Source: Rheinheimera sediminis
Lineage (GTDB): Bacteria > Pseudomonadota > Gammaproteobacteria > Enterobacterales > Alteromonadaceae
DNA: 64,000 bases
Assembly: GCF_004005375.1 (NCBI RefSeq)
Contig: NZ_RZUF01000012.1
Coordinates: forward strand, 62,001-126,000
Direction of reading: 5' to 3'
This document shows, one piece after another, positions 36,453 through 44,747 of the stretch (the first letter of the stretch is position 1; every line of letters begins with the position of its first letter). The position numbers and the translations under genes are program-made. The notes beneath the pieces are model-generated. The model searched no databases. It was not told the origin of the DNA and worked only from the letters and a program-made list of their open reading frames with translations.

Positions 36453-36883
36453 TGTACGTCCGCAAAAAGCGCCGTATGGTGGCAGAAATCAACGTAGTTC
36501 CTTACATTGACGTGATGTTGGTTTTGTTGATTATTTTTATGGTAACAACGCCTATTATCACACAGGGTGTAAAAGTTGAGCTACCTAAGTCGGATGCCGA
36601 ACCTATAGAGCAAATGAAAGATGGTAAAACACCGCTGGTGGCTACTGTAGATGAAGGCGGTTTGTATTATTTTGAAAAAGATGGCGTGAACAAAGGCCCA
36701 TTCAATGCGCAGGAAATGCAGTTGGAAGTGGCTGGCACTTTGCAGTTAGAGCCTGGCACCCAAGTCATTATTAAAGGCGATGGGCGTGTTAATTATTCTG
36801 CCATTATCCAGTTGTTGAACTTGCTGAAAGATGCAGGAGCGCCTTCCGTTGGTTTGATGACTGACGATGTGGAGCAGAATTAA
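36452..36883 (+). CDS. tolR: Tol-Pal system protein TolR
   Basis: TolR is an ExbD-family protein with one N-terminal membrane helix (about 17-37) and a periplasmic domain. The helix carries the proton-path aspartate in NVVPYIDVMLVLLIIFMV. At 143 residues it is full length. It overlaps tolQ by one base and ends one base before tolA. Confidence 0.95.
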   Translation: MYVRKKRRMVAEINVVPYIDVMLVLLIIFMVTTPIITQGVKVELPKSDAEPIEQMKDGKTPLVATVDEGGLYYFEKDGVNKGPFNAQEMQLEVAGTLQLEPGTQVIIKGDGRVNYSAIIQLLNLLKDAGAPSVGLMTDDVEQN

Positions 36884-36884
36884 G

Positions 36885-37790
36885 ATGGAACCAGCGTTTA
36901 AGAAGTCGCTGATCATCTCGGGTGCTTTGCACCTTTTGGTTGTCGTGCTTTTGTTTGCCAATTTTAATTTTTTTAAAAGCAAAGAAGTTTTAGTGGTACC
37001 TATGCCTGGTGATCTGAGTGCGCCTTTGAATGCAACAGTGGTAGATCAGTCACAATTTGACGAAATGAAGGAAAAAAATCAGCTGAAAAAGCAGGCTGAG
37101 GAAAAACGTCTAAAAGACCTTGAAAGAAAAAAACAGCAGGAAGAACGTGATAAACGCCTTGAAGAACAGCGCCTGAAGAAACAGGAGCAAGAGAAAAAAG
37201 AAGCTGAAATCGCTGAGAAAAAAGCGGTGGAAGAAAAGAAAAAACAGGCTGTAGAAAAAGAGAAACAACAAAAACTTGCTGCTGAGAAGAAAAAGAAAGA
37301 TGACGAAAAGAAAAAACAACAGGAAATAGAAAAGAAGAAAAAAGAGCAAGCAGCAAAAGAAAAGGCCGCGAAAGAAAAAGCAGCCAAAGAAAAAGCTGAA
37401 AAGGCAAAAGCAGAAAAAGAAAAACGTGAACGCGAAGCTGCAGAAGAAATGCTGGCAGAGCAGTTGGAGGAGGAAGCTGAAGCACGGCGGGCAGCGAAGG
37501 CCGGTCAGATTTTGACAGAGAAGCAACGTTATCTGGCAATGATTATTGCGAAAATCCAACAAAATTGGTTCGTAGACGATACAATGCGTGGCAAAGAGTG
37601 TCGGGTAAATATTCGGTTAGCCAGCAATGGTTTTGTGACCTCCAGTTCTGTACTGGGTGGAGACAGAGCGCTTTGTGAATCGGCAATGCGTGCAATACAA
37701 AAGGCGGGTAACTTCCCTATGTCGCCAGACCCTGATGTATACGATGCTTTGAAAGATTTAACAACAATTTTGAGACCAGAACTGAGATAA
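36885..37790 (+). CDS. tolA: Cell envelope integrity protein TolA
   Basis: TolA spans the periplasm and connects TolQR to TolB and Pal. It has a membrane helix (about 9-28), a long Lys/Glu/Ala-rich helical domain (about 50-205, with many EKxxA and KKK runs) and a C-terminal globular domain (about 210-301) with two cysteines ([15 protein letters not shown]), as in other TolA. I use the ATG at 36885 two bases after tolR; an in-frame ATG at 36867 lies inside tolR and adds six residues before the typical start. The coding bias creates long spurious frames on the other strand. Confidence 0.93.
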   Translation: MEPAFKKSLIISGALHLLVVVLLFANFNFFKSKEVLVVPMPGDLSAPLNATVVDQSQFDEMKEKNQLKKQAEEKRLKDLERKKQQEERDKRLEEQRLKKQEQEKKEAEIAEKKAVEEKKKQAVEKEKQQKLAAEKKKKDDEKKKQQEIEKKKKEQAAKEKAAKEKAAKEKAEKAKAEKEKREREAAEEMLAEQLEEEAEARRAAKAGQILTEKQRYLAMIIAKIQQNWFVDDTMRGKECRVNIRLASNGFVTSSSVLGGDRALCESAMRAIQKAGNFPMSPDPDVYDALKDLTTILRPELR

Positions 37791-37794
37791 CAAT

Positions 37795-39144
37795 ATGCTG
37801 AAGTTGATAGGAAAAGCCTTGGCCGCATTTGCCTTGGTCATAAGTGCGCAATCGTATGCCAGTTTAGAAATTGTCATCACAGATGGTGTGGACAGTGCCC
37901 GCCCTGTTGCCATAGTGCCTTTTAAATTTGAAGGGAATACGCTGCCGAACCAGCGTATCGCAGATATAGTGTCTGCAGATTTAATGCGTAGCGGAAAATT
38001 CAATCCTATTGCAGTAACCCGGATGCCACAACAACCGGCCAACAACAAAGAGATCGACTATCAACGCTGGATGAAGCAGGGCGTAGAAGCTGTGGTAACG
38101 GGCAGTATCCGTGAGGTTGGTGTTAACAGATATGCCGTGCGTTTTGAATTAGTGGATGTGTTTAAAGGTGCTGCTGGAGGCGGTTCTTCGTCGGCCATTA
38201 TTGGCGGCCAACTGACTACAGGTTTGACACATGTGTTGGACGCAAGGGAAACCACTATTAGTGGTGACCAGTTCCGCCAGTACGCTCATCGCATCAGTGA
38301 TATTGTGTATGAAAAGTTAACAGGGGAGCGGGGCGCCTTTTTAACAAAAATAGCCTACGTACTGGTAAGAGATAAAGCTGATTTCCGTTATCAATTGGTG
38401 GTTGCTGATTACGACGGTGAAAATGAACAGGTATTATTAAGAGCCAAAGAGCCATTAATGTCTCCGGCCTGGTCACCTGATGGCACTAAACTGGCCTATG
38501 TCACTTTTGAAAAACGTCAGTCACAAATTTATATTCAAGATATTTATACGGGCCGTCGCAGTATACTGACCAGTTTCAAGGGCATTAACGGAGCCCCTAA
38601 GTGGTCACCTGATGGGCGTAAAATGGCTATGGTGTTGTCAAAAGATGGTAACGCTGAAGTCTATGTGATGGATATTGCGACCAAAGCCTTGACAAAGTTA
38701 ACTAACCATAGGCGGATCGATACTGAACCTTCATGGTCTCCGGATGGTTCGAAAATCATTTTTAGTTCAGAACGTGGTGGTAATCCGCAGATATACAGTG
38801 TAAATGTAGCTACAGGTGTTACTGAAAGGGTAACATTTGAAGGAGATATGAATTTAGCAGCCTCTTACACACCAGATGGTCGTGGTATTGTTATGGTCAA
38901 TAGAACAAATGGCCAGTATAATATCGCCCGCATGGATGTCGAGAGTCGCTATATGCAAGTGTTGACTCGCACTTATCTGGACGAGTCACCAAGCATTGCG
39001 CCTAATGGCTCAATGATAATTTATAGTACTTTGTACGGTTCGTCACAAGTACTGGCACTGGTATCTATGGATGGGCGTTTTAAAGCACGGTTACCGGCGG
39101 CAAATGGTAGAGTAAAATCTCCAGCTTGGTCACCATTTTTATAA
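37795..39144 (+). CDS. tolB: Tol-Pal system beta-propeller protein TolB
   Basis: TolB is a periplasmic protein that binds Pal and TolA. A signal peptide (1-22, ending SYA) is followed by the N-terminal domain (about 23-165) and a six-bladed propeller with repeated PAWSPDG and PSWSPDG motifs. The length of 449 residues is normal. It starts 4 bases after the tolA stop. Confidence 0.96.
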   Translation: MLKLIGKALAAFALVISAQSYASLEIVITDGVDSARPVAIVPFKFEGNTLPNQRIADIVSADLMRSGKFNPIAVTRMPQQPANNKEIDYQRWMKQGVEAVVTGSIREVGVNRYAVRFELVDVFKGAAGGGSSSAIIGGQLTTGLTHVLDARETTISGDQFRQYAHRISDIVYEKLTGERGAFLTKIAYVLVRDKADFRYQLVVADYDGENEQVLLRAKEPLMSPAWSPDGTKLAYVTFEKRQSQIYIQDIYTGRRSILTSFKGINGAPKWSPDGRKMAMVLSKDGNAEVYVMDIATKALTKLTNHRRIDTEPSWSPDGSKIIFSSERGGNPQIYSVNVATGVTERVTFEGDMNLAASYTPDGRGIVMVNRTNGQYNIARMDVESRYMQVLTRTYLDESPSIAPNGSMIIYSTLYGSSQVLALVSMDGRFKARLPAANGRVKSPAWSPFL

Positions 39145-39186
39145 AAAACAAAAATTTGGTTAATTGATATATTAAGGACAACAATT

Positions 39187-39693
39187 ATGAACTTGAACAA
39201 AGTTTTAAAAGGCTTGTTAGTTGCGGTGCCAGTGTTAACTCTAGCTGCTTGTAGCTCAACTGATGAAGTTGCTGCTACTGATGCAAACACTGGTGCAAAC
39301 ACTAACCAAGTGGTTGAACAAGGCCTGTCAGCTGAAGAATTGCTGCGTCAGCAATTAGAAGCTCTGCGTCAGGACAACACTATTTACTTCGACTTCGACC
39401 AGTCAGCAATCCGTTCAGAATTCGCTTCTGTTCTGGAAGCTCACGCTGCTTTCTTGCGCGCTCGCACTAACATCACTGTAACTGTTGAAGGTCACACTGA
39501 CGCTCGTGGTACTCCAGAGTACAACATCGCGTTAGGCGAACGTCGCGGTCAAGCTGTGACTCAGTACTTAGCTAACCTGGGCGTTGCTGCTGGCCAAATG
39601 TCAGTAGTAAGCTATGGCGAAGAGAAACCAGCTGTTGAAGGTAACGACGAGAGCGCGTTCTCTAAAAACCGTCGCGCTGTTTTAGTTTACTAA
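39187..39693 (+). CDS. pal: Peptidoglycan-associated lipoprotein Pal
   Basis: Pal anchors the outer membrane to peptidoglycan. The lipobox LAAC places the lipidated cysteine at residue 22. The OmpA-like domain (about 57-168) has [10 protein letters not shown] and the peptidoglycan-binding [21 protein letters not shown] stretch, split across conserved sites. The gene uses strongly preferred codons, consistent with high expression. It lies 42 bases after tolB. Confidence 0.97.
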   Translation: MNLNKVLKGLLVAVPVLTLAACSSTDEVAATDANTGANTNQVVEQGLSAEELLRQQLEALRQDNTIYFDFDQSAIRSEFASVLEAHAAFLRARTNITVTVEGHTDARGTPEYNIALGERRGQAVTQYLANLGVAAGQMSVVSYGEEKPAVEGNDESAFSKNRRAVLVY

Positions 39694-39714
39694 TAACTGA
39701 TACGAAGCAAAGCA

Positions 39715-40572
39715 GTGAAAAAATTTTTAGTTACTGCGCTTTCTGTTATCAGCATTGCCTCGTGGGCAGATCCGGCTCCTGTAGCCGATCTGTCCCGCGC
39801 TGGCGGTGGCGCTACCCAGACTCCAAAATACGCCTCCACGGCTGACCGTATAGCTGCGCTGGAACGTATTGTTGAGGCCAGAGCCAATGCTCAGGTTGCG
39901 ATGCAGCAGCAAGTGTCCGCATTATTAGACGAAGTGTCTGAACTGCGTGGCGTTACTGAGATGCATTCCTACAAATTAGAAGAAATATTACAACAACAAC
40001 GTAATATTTATCAGGAGATAGACCGTAGACTTGGTCAAGGAGCTAATACAGCAGCCAGCGCTGTGACTCCATCCTCAACCAGTAGCACCACATCTGCACC
40101 AAGCCAGGAGCCCATAGGGAATCCTGCTGCTCTAATCAATACAGCGTCCGATTCAACTGAATCAGCTGATAATAGCGGTGTTGAAATATCTTCTAGCCCT
40201 TCGGAAAACGAATCTTATGAAAGTGCTGTAAATTTAGTGCTGAAAGATCGCAATTACGATGCAGCTATTCCTGCGTTTGAGAATTTTGTCCGTTCTTATC
40301 CAGATTCCAGTTATGCGCCCAACTCTTACTATTGGCTTGGCCAGTTGTTTTTTACAAAAAACGAACTGTTGAAAGCTAAGGCTCAGTTTGAGCGTGTAGT
40401 CGCACAGTATCCGCAATCTGGAAAAGCTGCGGATTCTTTGGCAAAACTAGGTCAGCTTGCAGAGCGAGAAGGTGATGTAGCGGCAGCCAAGCAGTTTTAT
40501 CAACTTCTTGTCAGTAAATATCCCCAATCTAAGCCAGCAAAAGCAGCCAAGACTAAGTTAGAGAGTCTGTAA
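39715..40572 (+). CDS. cpoB: Cell division coordinator CpoB (YbgF)
   Basis: CpoB links Tol-Pal constriction to peptidoglycan synthesis. The protein (285 residues) has a signal peptide (1-18), an N-terminal coiled coil (about 42-105), a Ser/Thr-rich linker, and three TPR repeats (about 162-285, YPDSSYAPNSYYWLGQ; YPQSGKAADSLAKLG; YPQSKPAKAAKTKL). The start is a GTG at 39715, 21 bases after pal. A terminator follows, so it ends the operon. Confidence 0.93.
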   Translation: MKKFLVTALSVISIASWADPAPVADLSRAGGGATQTPKYASTADRIAALERIVEARANAQVAMQQQVSALLDEVSELRGVTEMHSYKLEEILQQQRNIYQEIDRRLGQGANTAASAVTPSSTSSTTSAPSQEPIGNPAALINTASDSTESADNSGVEISSSPSENESYESAVNLVLKDRNYDAAIPAFENFVRSYPDSSYAPNSYYWLGQLFFTKNELLKAKAQFERVVAQYPQSGKAADSLAKLGQLAEREGDVAAAKQFYQLLVSKYPQSKPAKAAKTKLESL

Positions 40573-40591
40573 CTCAACTTTTGTTTTTAGT

Positions 40592-40620
40592 AAAAACCCT
40601 GGTCATGGCCGGGGTTTTTT
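40592..40620 (+). terminator. Terminator of the tol-pal operon
   Basis: AAAAACCCTGG (40592-40602) pairs with CCGGGGTTTTT (40609-40619) with one G-U pair and a 6-base loop, running into T residues. Confidence 0.85.
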
Positions 40621-40918
40621 TATGGGAGTCATGCTGTCCCCTACAAAGGCCGTTACATAGTTGAGTAATAGTGCGTTATTTTTAGCTTTGGTAGTAGTTA
40701 AAAACCAGATGAAAAACCGCCAATAGGAATGCGCTGAGAATTTTTGGCAGGATTTTAGGCGGTCATTTTCTGTATATAAAAACGACTGTCTGTCGCAGAA
40801 TGGCTCAGGTCAGGTATTTTGTGCTGGCATTTTAAGCAGTTGAACAAAGAAAATGGCCTTTCTGGTAATTTTTGGTTGCGCTGGAAATTTAAATAAGTAA
40901 GATATGCGTCCGCGGCAG
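40621..40918. other. Gene-free spacer upstream of the tRNA-Lys array
   Basis: About 300 bases with no supportable gene. The right end should hold the tRNA promoter: TTGCGC (40876-40881), 16 bases, TAAGAT (40898-40903), then a GC-rich GCGTCCGCGG discriminator. The -35 match is weak, but the discriminator is typical of tRNA promoters. Confidence 0.45.
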
Positions 40919-40994
40919 GGGTCATTAGCTCAGCTGGTAGAGCAGCGGACTTTTAATCCGTTGGTCGATGGTTCGAATCCATCATGACCCACCA
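40919..40994 (+). tRNA. tRNA-Lys (TTT), copy 1
   Basis: A 76-base cloverleaf with encoded CCA and anticodon loop CTTTTAA giving TTT. It is the first of six identical copies. Confidence 0.97.
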
Positions 40995-41020
40995 CTCCCG
41001 CGCCAGGTACATTTTGAATT

Positions 41021-41096
41021 GGGTCATTAGCTCAGCTGGTAGAGCAGCGGACTTTTAATCCGTTGGTCGATGGTTCGAATCCATCATGACCCACCA
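41021..41096 (+). tRNA. tRNA-Lys (TTT), copy 2
   Basis: Identical to copy 1 over all 76 bases. The 26-base spacer before it recurs, with one base changed, before copy 4. Confidence 0.97.
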
Positions 41097-41112
41097 ATTC
41101 AAAACCTACTCT

Positions 41113-41188
41113 GGGTCATTAGCTCAGCTGGTAGAGCAGCGGACTTTTAATCCGTTGGTCGATGGTTCGAATCCATCATGACCCACCA
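41113..41188 (+). tRNA. tRNA-Lys (TTT), copy 3
   Basis: Identical to copy 1. It starts exactly 194 bases after copy 1, marking the start of a second 194-base unit. Confidence 0.97.
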
Positions 41189-41214
41189 CTTCCGCGCCAG
41201 GTACATTTTGAATT

Positions 41215-41290
41215 GGGTCATTAGCTCAGCTGGTAGAGCAGCGGACTTTTAATCCGTTGGTCGATGGTTCGAATCCATCATGACCCACCA
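41215..41290 (+). tRNA. tRNA-Lys (TTT), copy 4
   Basis: Identical to copy 1; exactly 194 bases after copy 2. Confidence 0.97.
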
Positions 41291-41306
41291 ATTCAAAACC
41301 TACTCT

Positions 41307-41382
41307 GGGTCATTAGCTCAGCTGGTAGAGCAGCGGACTTTTAATCCGTTGGTCGATGGTTCGAATCCATCATGACCCACCA
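41307..41382 (+). tRNA. tRNA-Lys (TTT), copy 5
   Basis: Identical to copy 1; exactly 194 bases after copy 3. The spacer after it is different, so the duplicated unit stops here. Confidence 0.97.
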
Positions 41383-41403
41383 CTTTTTCGATTCTCCTTG
41401 CAT

Positions 41404-41479
41404 GGGTCATTAGCTCAGCTGGTAGAGCAGCGGACTTTTAATCCGTTGGTCGATGGTTCGAATCCATCATGACCCACCA
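41404..41479 (+). tRNA. tRNA-Lys (TTT), copy 6
   Basis: Identical to copy 1 with a unique 21-base spacer before it. The nadA -10 box lies 44 bases downstream. Confidence 0.97.
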
Positions 41480-41522
41480 TGCAATCATCGTCTTCTGTGT
41501 ATTTACTGCCAAAGTTTTTGTG

Positions 41523-41528
41523 TATAAT
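41523..41528 (+). promoter_or_regulatory. -10 box of nadA
   Basis: A perfect TATAAT lies 30 bases upstream of the nadA start. The -35 region is weak (TATTTA at 41500-41505), so read-through from the tRNA array or an activator may help. Confidence 0.5.
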
Positions 41529-41557
41529 GCCGCACTTTTTCAAACCGGGTGGCCGTT

Positions 41558-42616
41558 ATGGATCAAGCACTGCACTTCAACGAACTTGACTTTGTATTCC
41601 CGAAAAAACCTTTGCCGCTGAATGCGGATCAAAAAGCTGCGTACAAAGAACGTATCAAGATTTTGTTACAACAACGTGATGCTGTGCTTGTAGCGCACTA
41701 TTACACAGATCCTGAGATTCAAGCTCTCGCCGAAGAGACGGGGGGTTGTGTGTCTGACTCGCTGGAAATGGCACGCTTTGGCAATAAGCATTCAGCTAAA
41801 ACCCTGATCGTTGCCGGTGTTAAGTTTATGGGCGAAACCGCCAAAATTCTGAACCCGGAAAAAACTGTGTTAATGCCTACTCTTGATGCGACTTGTTCAC
41901 TCGATTTAGGTTGCCCTGCAGATGCCTTCAGCGCCTTTTGCGATGAGCATCCTGATCGTGTTGTGGTGGTGTACGCCAACACTTCAGCTGCAGTCAAAGC
42001 TCGTGCGGATTGGGTAGTGACTTCGTCTATTGCCTTAGATGTGGTTGAGCACTTAGATAGCGAAGGCAAAAAGATTTTATGGGGGCCAGACCGTCATTTG
42101 GGCGCTTATGTGCAAAAACAAACCGGAGCCGACATGCTGTTATGGCAAGGCGCTTGTATTGTGCATGATGAGTTTAAAGCCAAAGCGCTGGTGGAGCTGA
42201 AAAAGCAATATCCAAATGCTGCTGTGCTGGTTCACCCTGAATCACCAGCCAACGTGGTTGATTTAGCCGATGCGGTTGGCTCTACCAGCCAGTTGATCAA
42301 AGCCAGCCAGACCATGCCAAACGACACCTTTATTGTGGCAACAGACAGGGGCATTTTCTACAAGATGCAACAGGCTATGCCAGATAAGACCTTTATCGAA
42401 GCTCCAACGGGCGGTAACGGCGCAACGTGCCGTAGCTGCGCTCATTGCCCTTGGATGGCGATGAACGGTCTGAAGGCGATTGAGGACGCTTTACTGCAGT
42501 CTGAAGGTCACGAGATATTTGTTGACGCTGATTTACGTGAACAGGCGTTAATCCCGCTGGACAGAATGCTGAACTTCGCAAAATCAGCGCAAATGCCGGT
42601 AAAAGGCAACGCTTAA
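41558..42616 (+). CDS. nadA: Quinolinate synthase A
   Basis: NadA condenses iminoaspartate with dihydroxyacetone phosphate to quinolinate for NAD synthesis, using a [4Fe-4S] cluster. Cluster cysteines are in [19 protein letters not shown] and [12 protein letters not shown]. The substrate motif [19 protein letters not shown], split across residues 47-66, is conserved. I use the ATG at 41558 with GGGTGG upstream (352 residues). An in-frame GTG at 41549, giving MAVMDQ, is also possible because E. coli NadA starts MSVM. It is monocistronic, between tRNA genes. Confidence 0.94.
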   Translation: MDQALHFNELDFVFPKKPLPLNADQKAAYKERIKILLQQRDAVLVAHYYTDPEIQALAEETGGCVSDSLEMARFGNKHSAKTLIVAGVKFMGETAKILNPEKTVLMPTLDATCSLDLGCPADAFSAFCDEHPDRVVVVYANTSAAVKARADWVVTSSIALDVVEHLDSEGKKILWGPDRHLGAYVQKQTGADMLLWQGACIVHDEFKAKALVELKKQYPNAAVLVHPESPANVVDLADAVGSTSQLIKASQTMPNDTFIVATDRGIFYKMQQAMPDKTFIEAPTGGNGATCRSCAHCPWMAMNGLKAIEDALLQSEGHEIFVDADLREQALIPLDRMLNFAKSAQMPVKGNA

Positions 42617-42631
42617 GGCGTTTATAGTGAG

Positions 42632-42654
42632 TTTTGCTGAAAATTCCAGCAAAA
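42632..42654 (+). terminator. Hairpin after nadA, possible weak terminator
   Basis: TTTTGCTG (42632-42639) pairs perfectly with CAGCAAAA (42647-42654). No T-run follows, so termination is uncertain. Confidence 0.35.
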
Positions 42655-42677
42655 GAACGGGGCTTTGTATTTAACAG

Positions 42678-42706
42678 TTGCACGGCGCGGTGAATTTCAA
42701 TAGGAT
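42678..42706 (+). promoter_or_regulatory. Promoter of tRNA-Ser
   Basis: TTGCAC (42678-42683), 17 bases, TAGGAT (42701-42706), then a GCCGCGC discriminator. A perfect 16-base palindrome GCTTGCTGCAGCAAGC (42713-42728) lies between it and the tRNA. Confidence 0.6.
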
Positions 42707-42731
42707 AGCCGCGCTTGCTGCAGCAAGCATC

Positions 42732-42821
42732 GGAGAGATGGCTGAGTGGCTGAAGGCGCACGCCTGGAAAGTGTGTTTAGGTTAATCCCTAACGAGGGTT
42801 CGAATCCCTCTCTCTCCGCCA
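42732..42821 (+). tRNA. tRNA-Ser (GGA)
   Basis: A 90-base class II tRNA with long variable arm and encoded CCA. The anticodon loop CTGGAAA gives GGA, reading UCC and UCU. Confidence 0.96.
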
Positions 42822-42822
42822 G

Positions 42823-42870
42823 ATTAAATGAAAAAGCCCCGGACGAAAGTCCGGGGCTTTTTCATTTAAT
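42823..42870 (+). terminator. 22-bp perfect hairpin terminator of tRNA-Ser
   Basis: The arms 42823-42844 and 42849-42870 are fully complementary around a GAAA tetraloop. The right arm contains TTTTT, a strong intrinsic terminator. A degenerate second copy of its right arm appears at 42996-43020. Confidence 0.9.
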
Positions 42871-43120
42871 CCGGAGAGCGAGGTCTTGGTTCGAGCCCTA
42901 AGTTCGACAAATTCGCCCGGAGCGAATTTGGACGCGCTTTAGCGCGGCCCGCAGGGCCAGCACCACGGATGGTGCTGGCAATCCCTCAGCACGCAAGTCC
43001 GGGCCTTTTTCATTTAATCCCGAGGCGCTGCTGTCGCGGATTAAACCTGGGGCCTATTGAGACGTGGCAATCCCTCTCTCGGAGCCAGTTTGTTTCGCCC
43101 CCTTAGTTTTGCTAACCCCA
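42871..43120. other. Scrambled region with tRNA-Ser 3-prime end remnants
   Basis: The 250 bases after the tRNA-Ser terminator have no gene. They hold the second copy of the four-hairpin repeat, a near copy of the terminator right arm (GTCCGGGCCTTTTTCATTTAATCC-like, 42996-43020), and two echoes of the tRNA-Ser tail: GGTTCGAGCCCTAAG near 42887-42902 and CAATCCCTCTCTCGGAGCCAG near 43069-43089. This looks like the debris left by insertion or recombination at the tRNA 3-prime end. Confidence 0.45.
42909..42978. repeat. Four-hairpin structured repeat, copy 2
   Basis: The hairpins are AAATTCGC/GCGAATTT with loop CCGGA, CGCGC/GCGCG with loop TTTA, CCC/GGG with loop GCA, and CCAGCACCA/TGGTGCTGG with loop CGGA. 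The order and sizes match copy 1 at 34716-34786, while stem bases differ in a compensated way. Confidence 0.7.
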
Positions 43121-43816
43121 TCACTCCGACCAATACCAACTAGTCACGTTGTAGCGATACGCAGTGGTACCTTTACTAGTTACGGTCTTGACCCAATGTT
43201 CAGAACCTTCTGATGAGGGATCAAAGAGTACACAGCGGTTATACAAAGGCGGGATAGTCACAGTCTTATCATCCTTACCCATAAAAACCAGCTCTCCGCC
43301 CTGTTCAGTACTCCAGTTCCTATTTAGATACAGCAGCATGCAGATTTCTCTGCCCGGTGAATCATCGGCATGTTGATTGACAAAATCTTCAGCGCTTAAG
43401 CGAAAAAAATTAGTATTCACTTCAGGCTTGGCAACATGAATGTCTGTGATCTGGACATCAAAGATCTTAGAGAGCAGCGCCATAAACTCTTTGCTTCGCA
43501 GATACTGTAAAAACTCCTGAGCAATAGCGCACTGCTTATCATCTGGGCCTGCTTTGTGACCTTGCCACAGATCCCGCTGCACAAAGCGTTCTGAGTCAGG
43601 AGTTGCATGCCATTTGCTGTCATCGAGGTATAAAGCCGAGTAACTGTGTTTTTGTGTTTGCCAATAGTGTTCATGGTGCAACACGGCGCAGATAGCATCT
43701 AACTTTTGTGGCTCAAATAAGCCATCTATCACTATATGCTGAGGAGTGGAAGCCGCCAGGGTCTTTCGATACCTGCGGATTGCTGAAGGGATAGTTTGCT
43801 GGTCGTTCAGCCACAT
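43121..43816 (-). CDS. 2OG-Fe(II) oxygenase family protein
   Basis: The 231-residue cytoplasmic protein has the facial triad of 2-oxoglutarate-dependent oxygenases: H149 and D151 in NQHADDSPG, H207 in SEGSEHWVK, and a basic residue for 2-oxoglutarate at R221 (TTAYRYNVTSWYW). The C-terminal half resembles prolyl-4-hydroxylase-like domains (LLYLNRNWSTEQGGELVFMG). The substrate is unknown; bacterial relatives hydroxylate ribosomal proteins or elongation factors, or free amino acids. It is alone between the tRNA-Ser region and a DUF4282 gene in the other orientation, which suggests accessory content. Confidence 0.82.
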   Translation of the reverse strand: MWLNDQQTIPSAIRRYRKTLAASTPQHIVIDGLFEPQKLDAICAVLHHEHYWQTQKHSYSALYLDDSKWHATPDSERFVQRDLWQGHKAGPDDKQCAIAQEFLQYLRSKEFMALLSKIFDVQITDIHVAKPEVNTNFFRLSAEDFVNQHADDSPGREICMLLYLNRNWSTEQGGELVFMGKDDKTVTIPPLYNRCVLFDPSSEGSEHWVKTVTSKGTTAYRYNVTSWYWSE

Positions 43817-44085
43817 TTAAAAACTCGCCTCTAAAGTGAGATAGTGCTTCAAAAATTCGATCATACAATATTTTGACACTGGACTATCAGCGGACATTAG
43901 CATTGGGGCTTTTAGGTAGCCCGAGCCTGAATAAAGATTCAGGTTCTTGTGTAGCTATTGAACGAATTCAATGAATTCATTACCTTATAATTAGCCATTA
44001 CCGATAATGGCGATAAAGAATCCTGGTTTTGGCTTCACCAGAGTCAGGGAGACAGAACTCTCGGAATTTATAAAAGGACGTCCTG

Positions 44086-44337
44086 ATGAAAAGTATTTTT
44101 TTCTTTGACTCTATGTTAACCCCAAAAATTATTACTGTGATCTATTGGTTCTTGCTGGTTGTTGCTGTTTTCAGTGGTGTAGCTGCCATGTTTTCTGATT
44201 ACGGTGGTGGTTTTCTGACAGGATTAGGTATTTTGATTGGTGGTGCTATTGGTGCCCGAATTTGGTGTGAGTTGTTGATCGTATTATTTAAGATCAACGC
44301 TAATTTGCAAAAAATTGCGGAAAAGAGCGAACAGTAA
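44086..44337 (+). CDS. DUF4282 domain membrane protein
   Basis: This 83-residue protein has two membrane helices (about 14-36 and 40-70) and the family pattern FDSMLTPKIITVIYW near the start. DUF4282 proteins are small membrane proteins of unknown function. The ATG follows AAAAGGACGTCCTG. A small hairpin (GCCATTA/TAATGGC, 43994-44011) and a long leader precede it. The 88-codon gene on the other strand ends 59 bases downstream. Confidence 0.8.
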   Translation: MKSIFFFDSMLTPKIITVIYWFLLVVAVFSGVAAMFSDYGGGFLTGLGILIGGAIGARIWCELLIVLFKINANLQKIAEKSEQ

Positions 44338-44396
44338 AACTCTTTACTTTTACCAGGTGCAGCAAGTCAGCCAGAGGCTTGCTGTTGCTTACAAGC

Positions 44397-44654
44397 TTAA
44401 CCAACCCGCCATTCCAGGCCGTAACGGGCAAATAACTCGGCATCTTTGGCAAACCACAGTTCAAAGGCCTGTACATCATAACCTTCTTGTTGAGCCAGTC
44501 TGAAGATCCTGACAGAAAGCTCCAGTAAGTCACGATACTGCCAGGCTTTACCCTGATAGATTACCGCTAAATCAGGCTGTTCAGCCAATATCTCTATCGC
44601 TTTCATGGTCTGATTTAAACGACGTAGTTCTTCTGTGCGCCATGTTGTGTTCAT
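44397..44654 (-). CDS. Hypothetical protein, 85 residues
   Basis: I do not recognise this small protein. It is soluble, helix-rich and acidic-neutral (TEELRRLNQTMKAIEILAEQ; LELSVRIFRLAQQEGYD) with several tryptophans. I chose the ATG at 44654, preceded by AGGGTGAAGCAG; an in-frame GTG three codons earlier overlaps the SD. It lies 93 bases after the CLCA_X gene on the same strand and may be cotranscribed. The composition looks like a real protein rather than a chance frame, but there is no family evidence. Confidence 0.5.
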   Translation of the reverse strand: MNTTWRTEELRRLNQTMKAIEILAEQPDLAVIYQGKAWQYRDLLELSVRIFRLAQQEGYDVQAFELWFAKDAELFARYGLEWRVG

Positions 44655-44747
44655 CTGCTTCACCCTTTGGTCAAAATACTGTCAGTCGTTCTGTGCTTGC
44701 AGAATACTTATCAATATTTGTGCCATGGCGTTTGGCTCCAGACAAAT

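Noticed and set aside
37000-37562. Long open frames antisense to tolA (up to 179 codons)
   Set aside because: They come from the Lys/Glu/Ala-rich tolA codons read backwards, giving Phe/Leu/Ser-rich frames with no ribosome-binding sites. TolA is certain.
40919-41479. Regularly spaced direct repeats that at first look like a CRISPR array
   Set aside because: Each repeat is a complete 76-base tRNA-Lys with cloverleaf, anticodon and CCA. The spacers are short and themselves duplicated. There are no cas genes.
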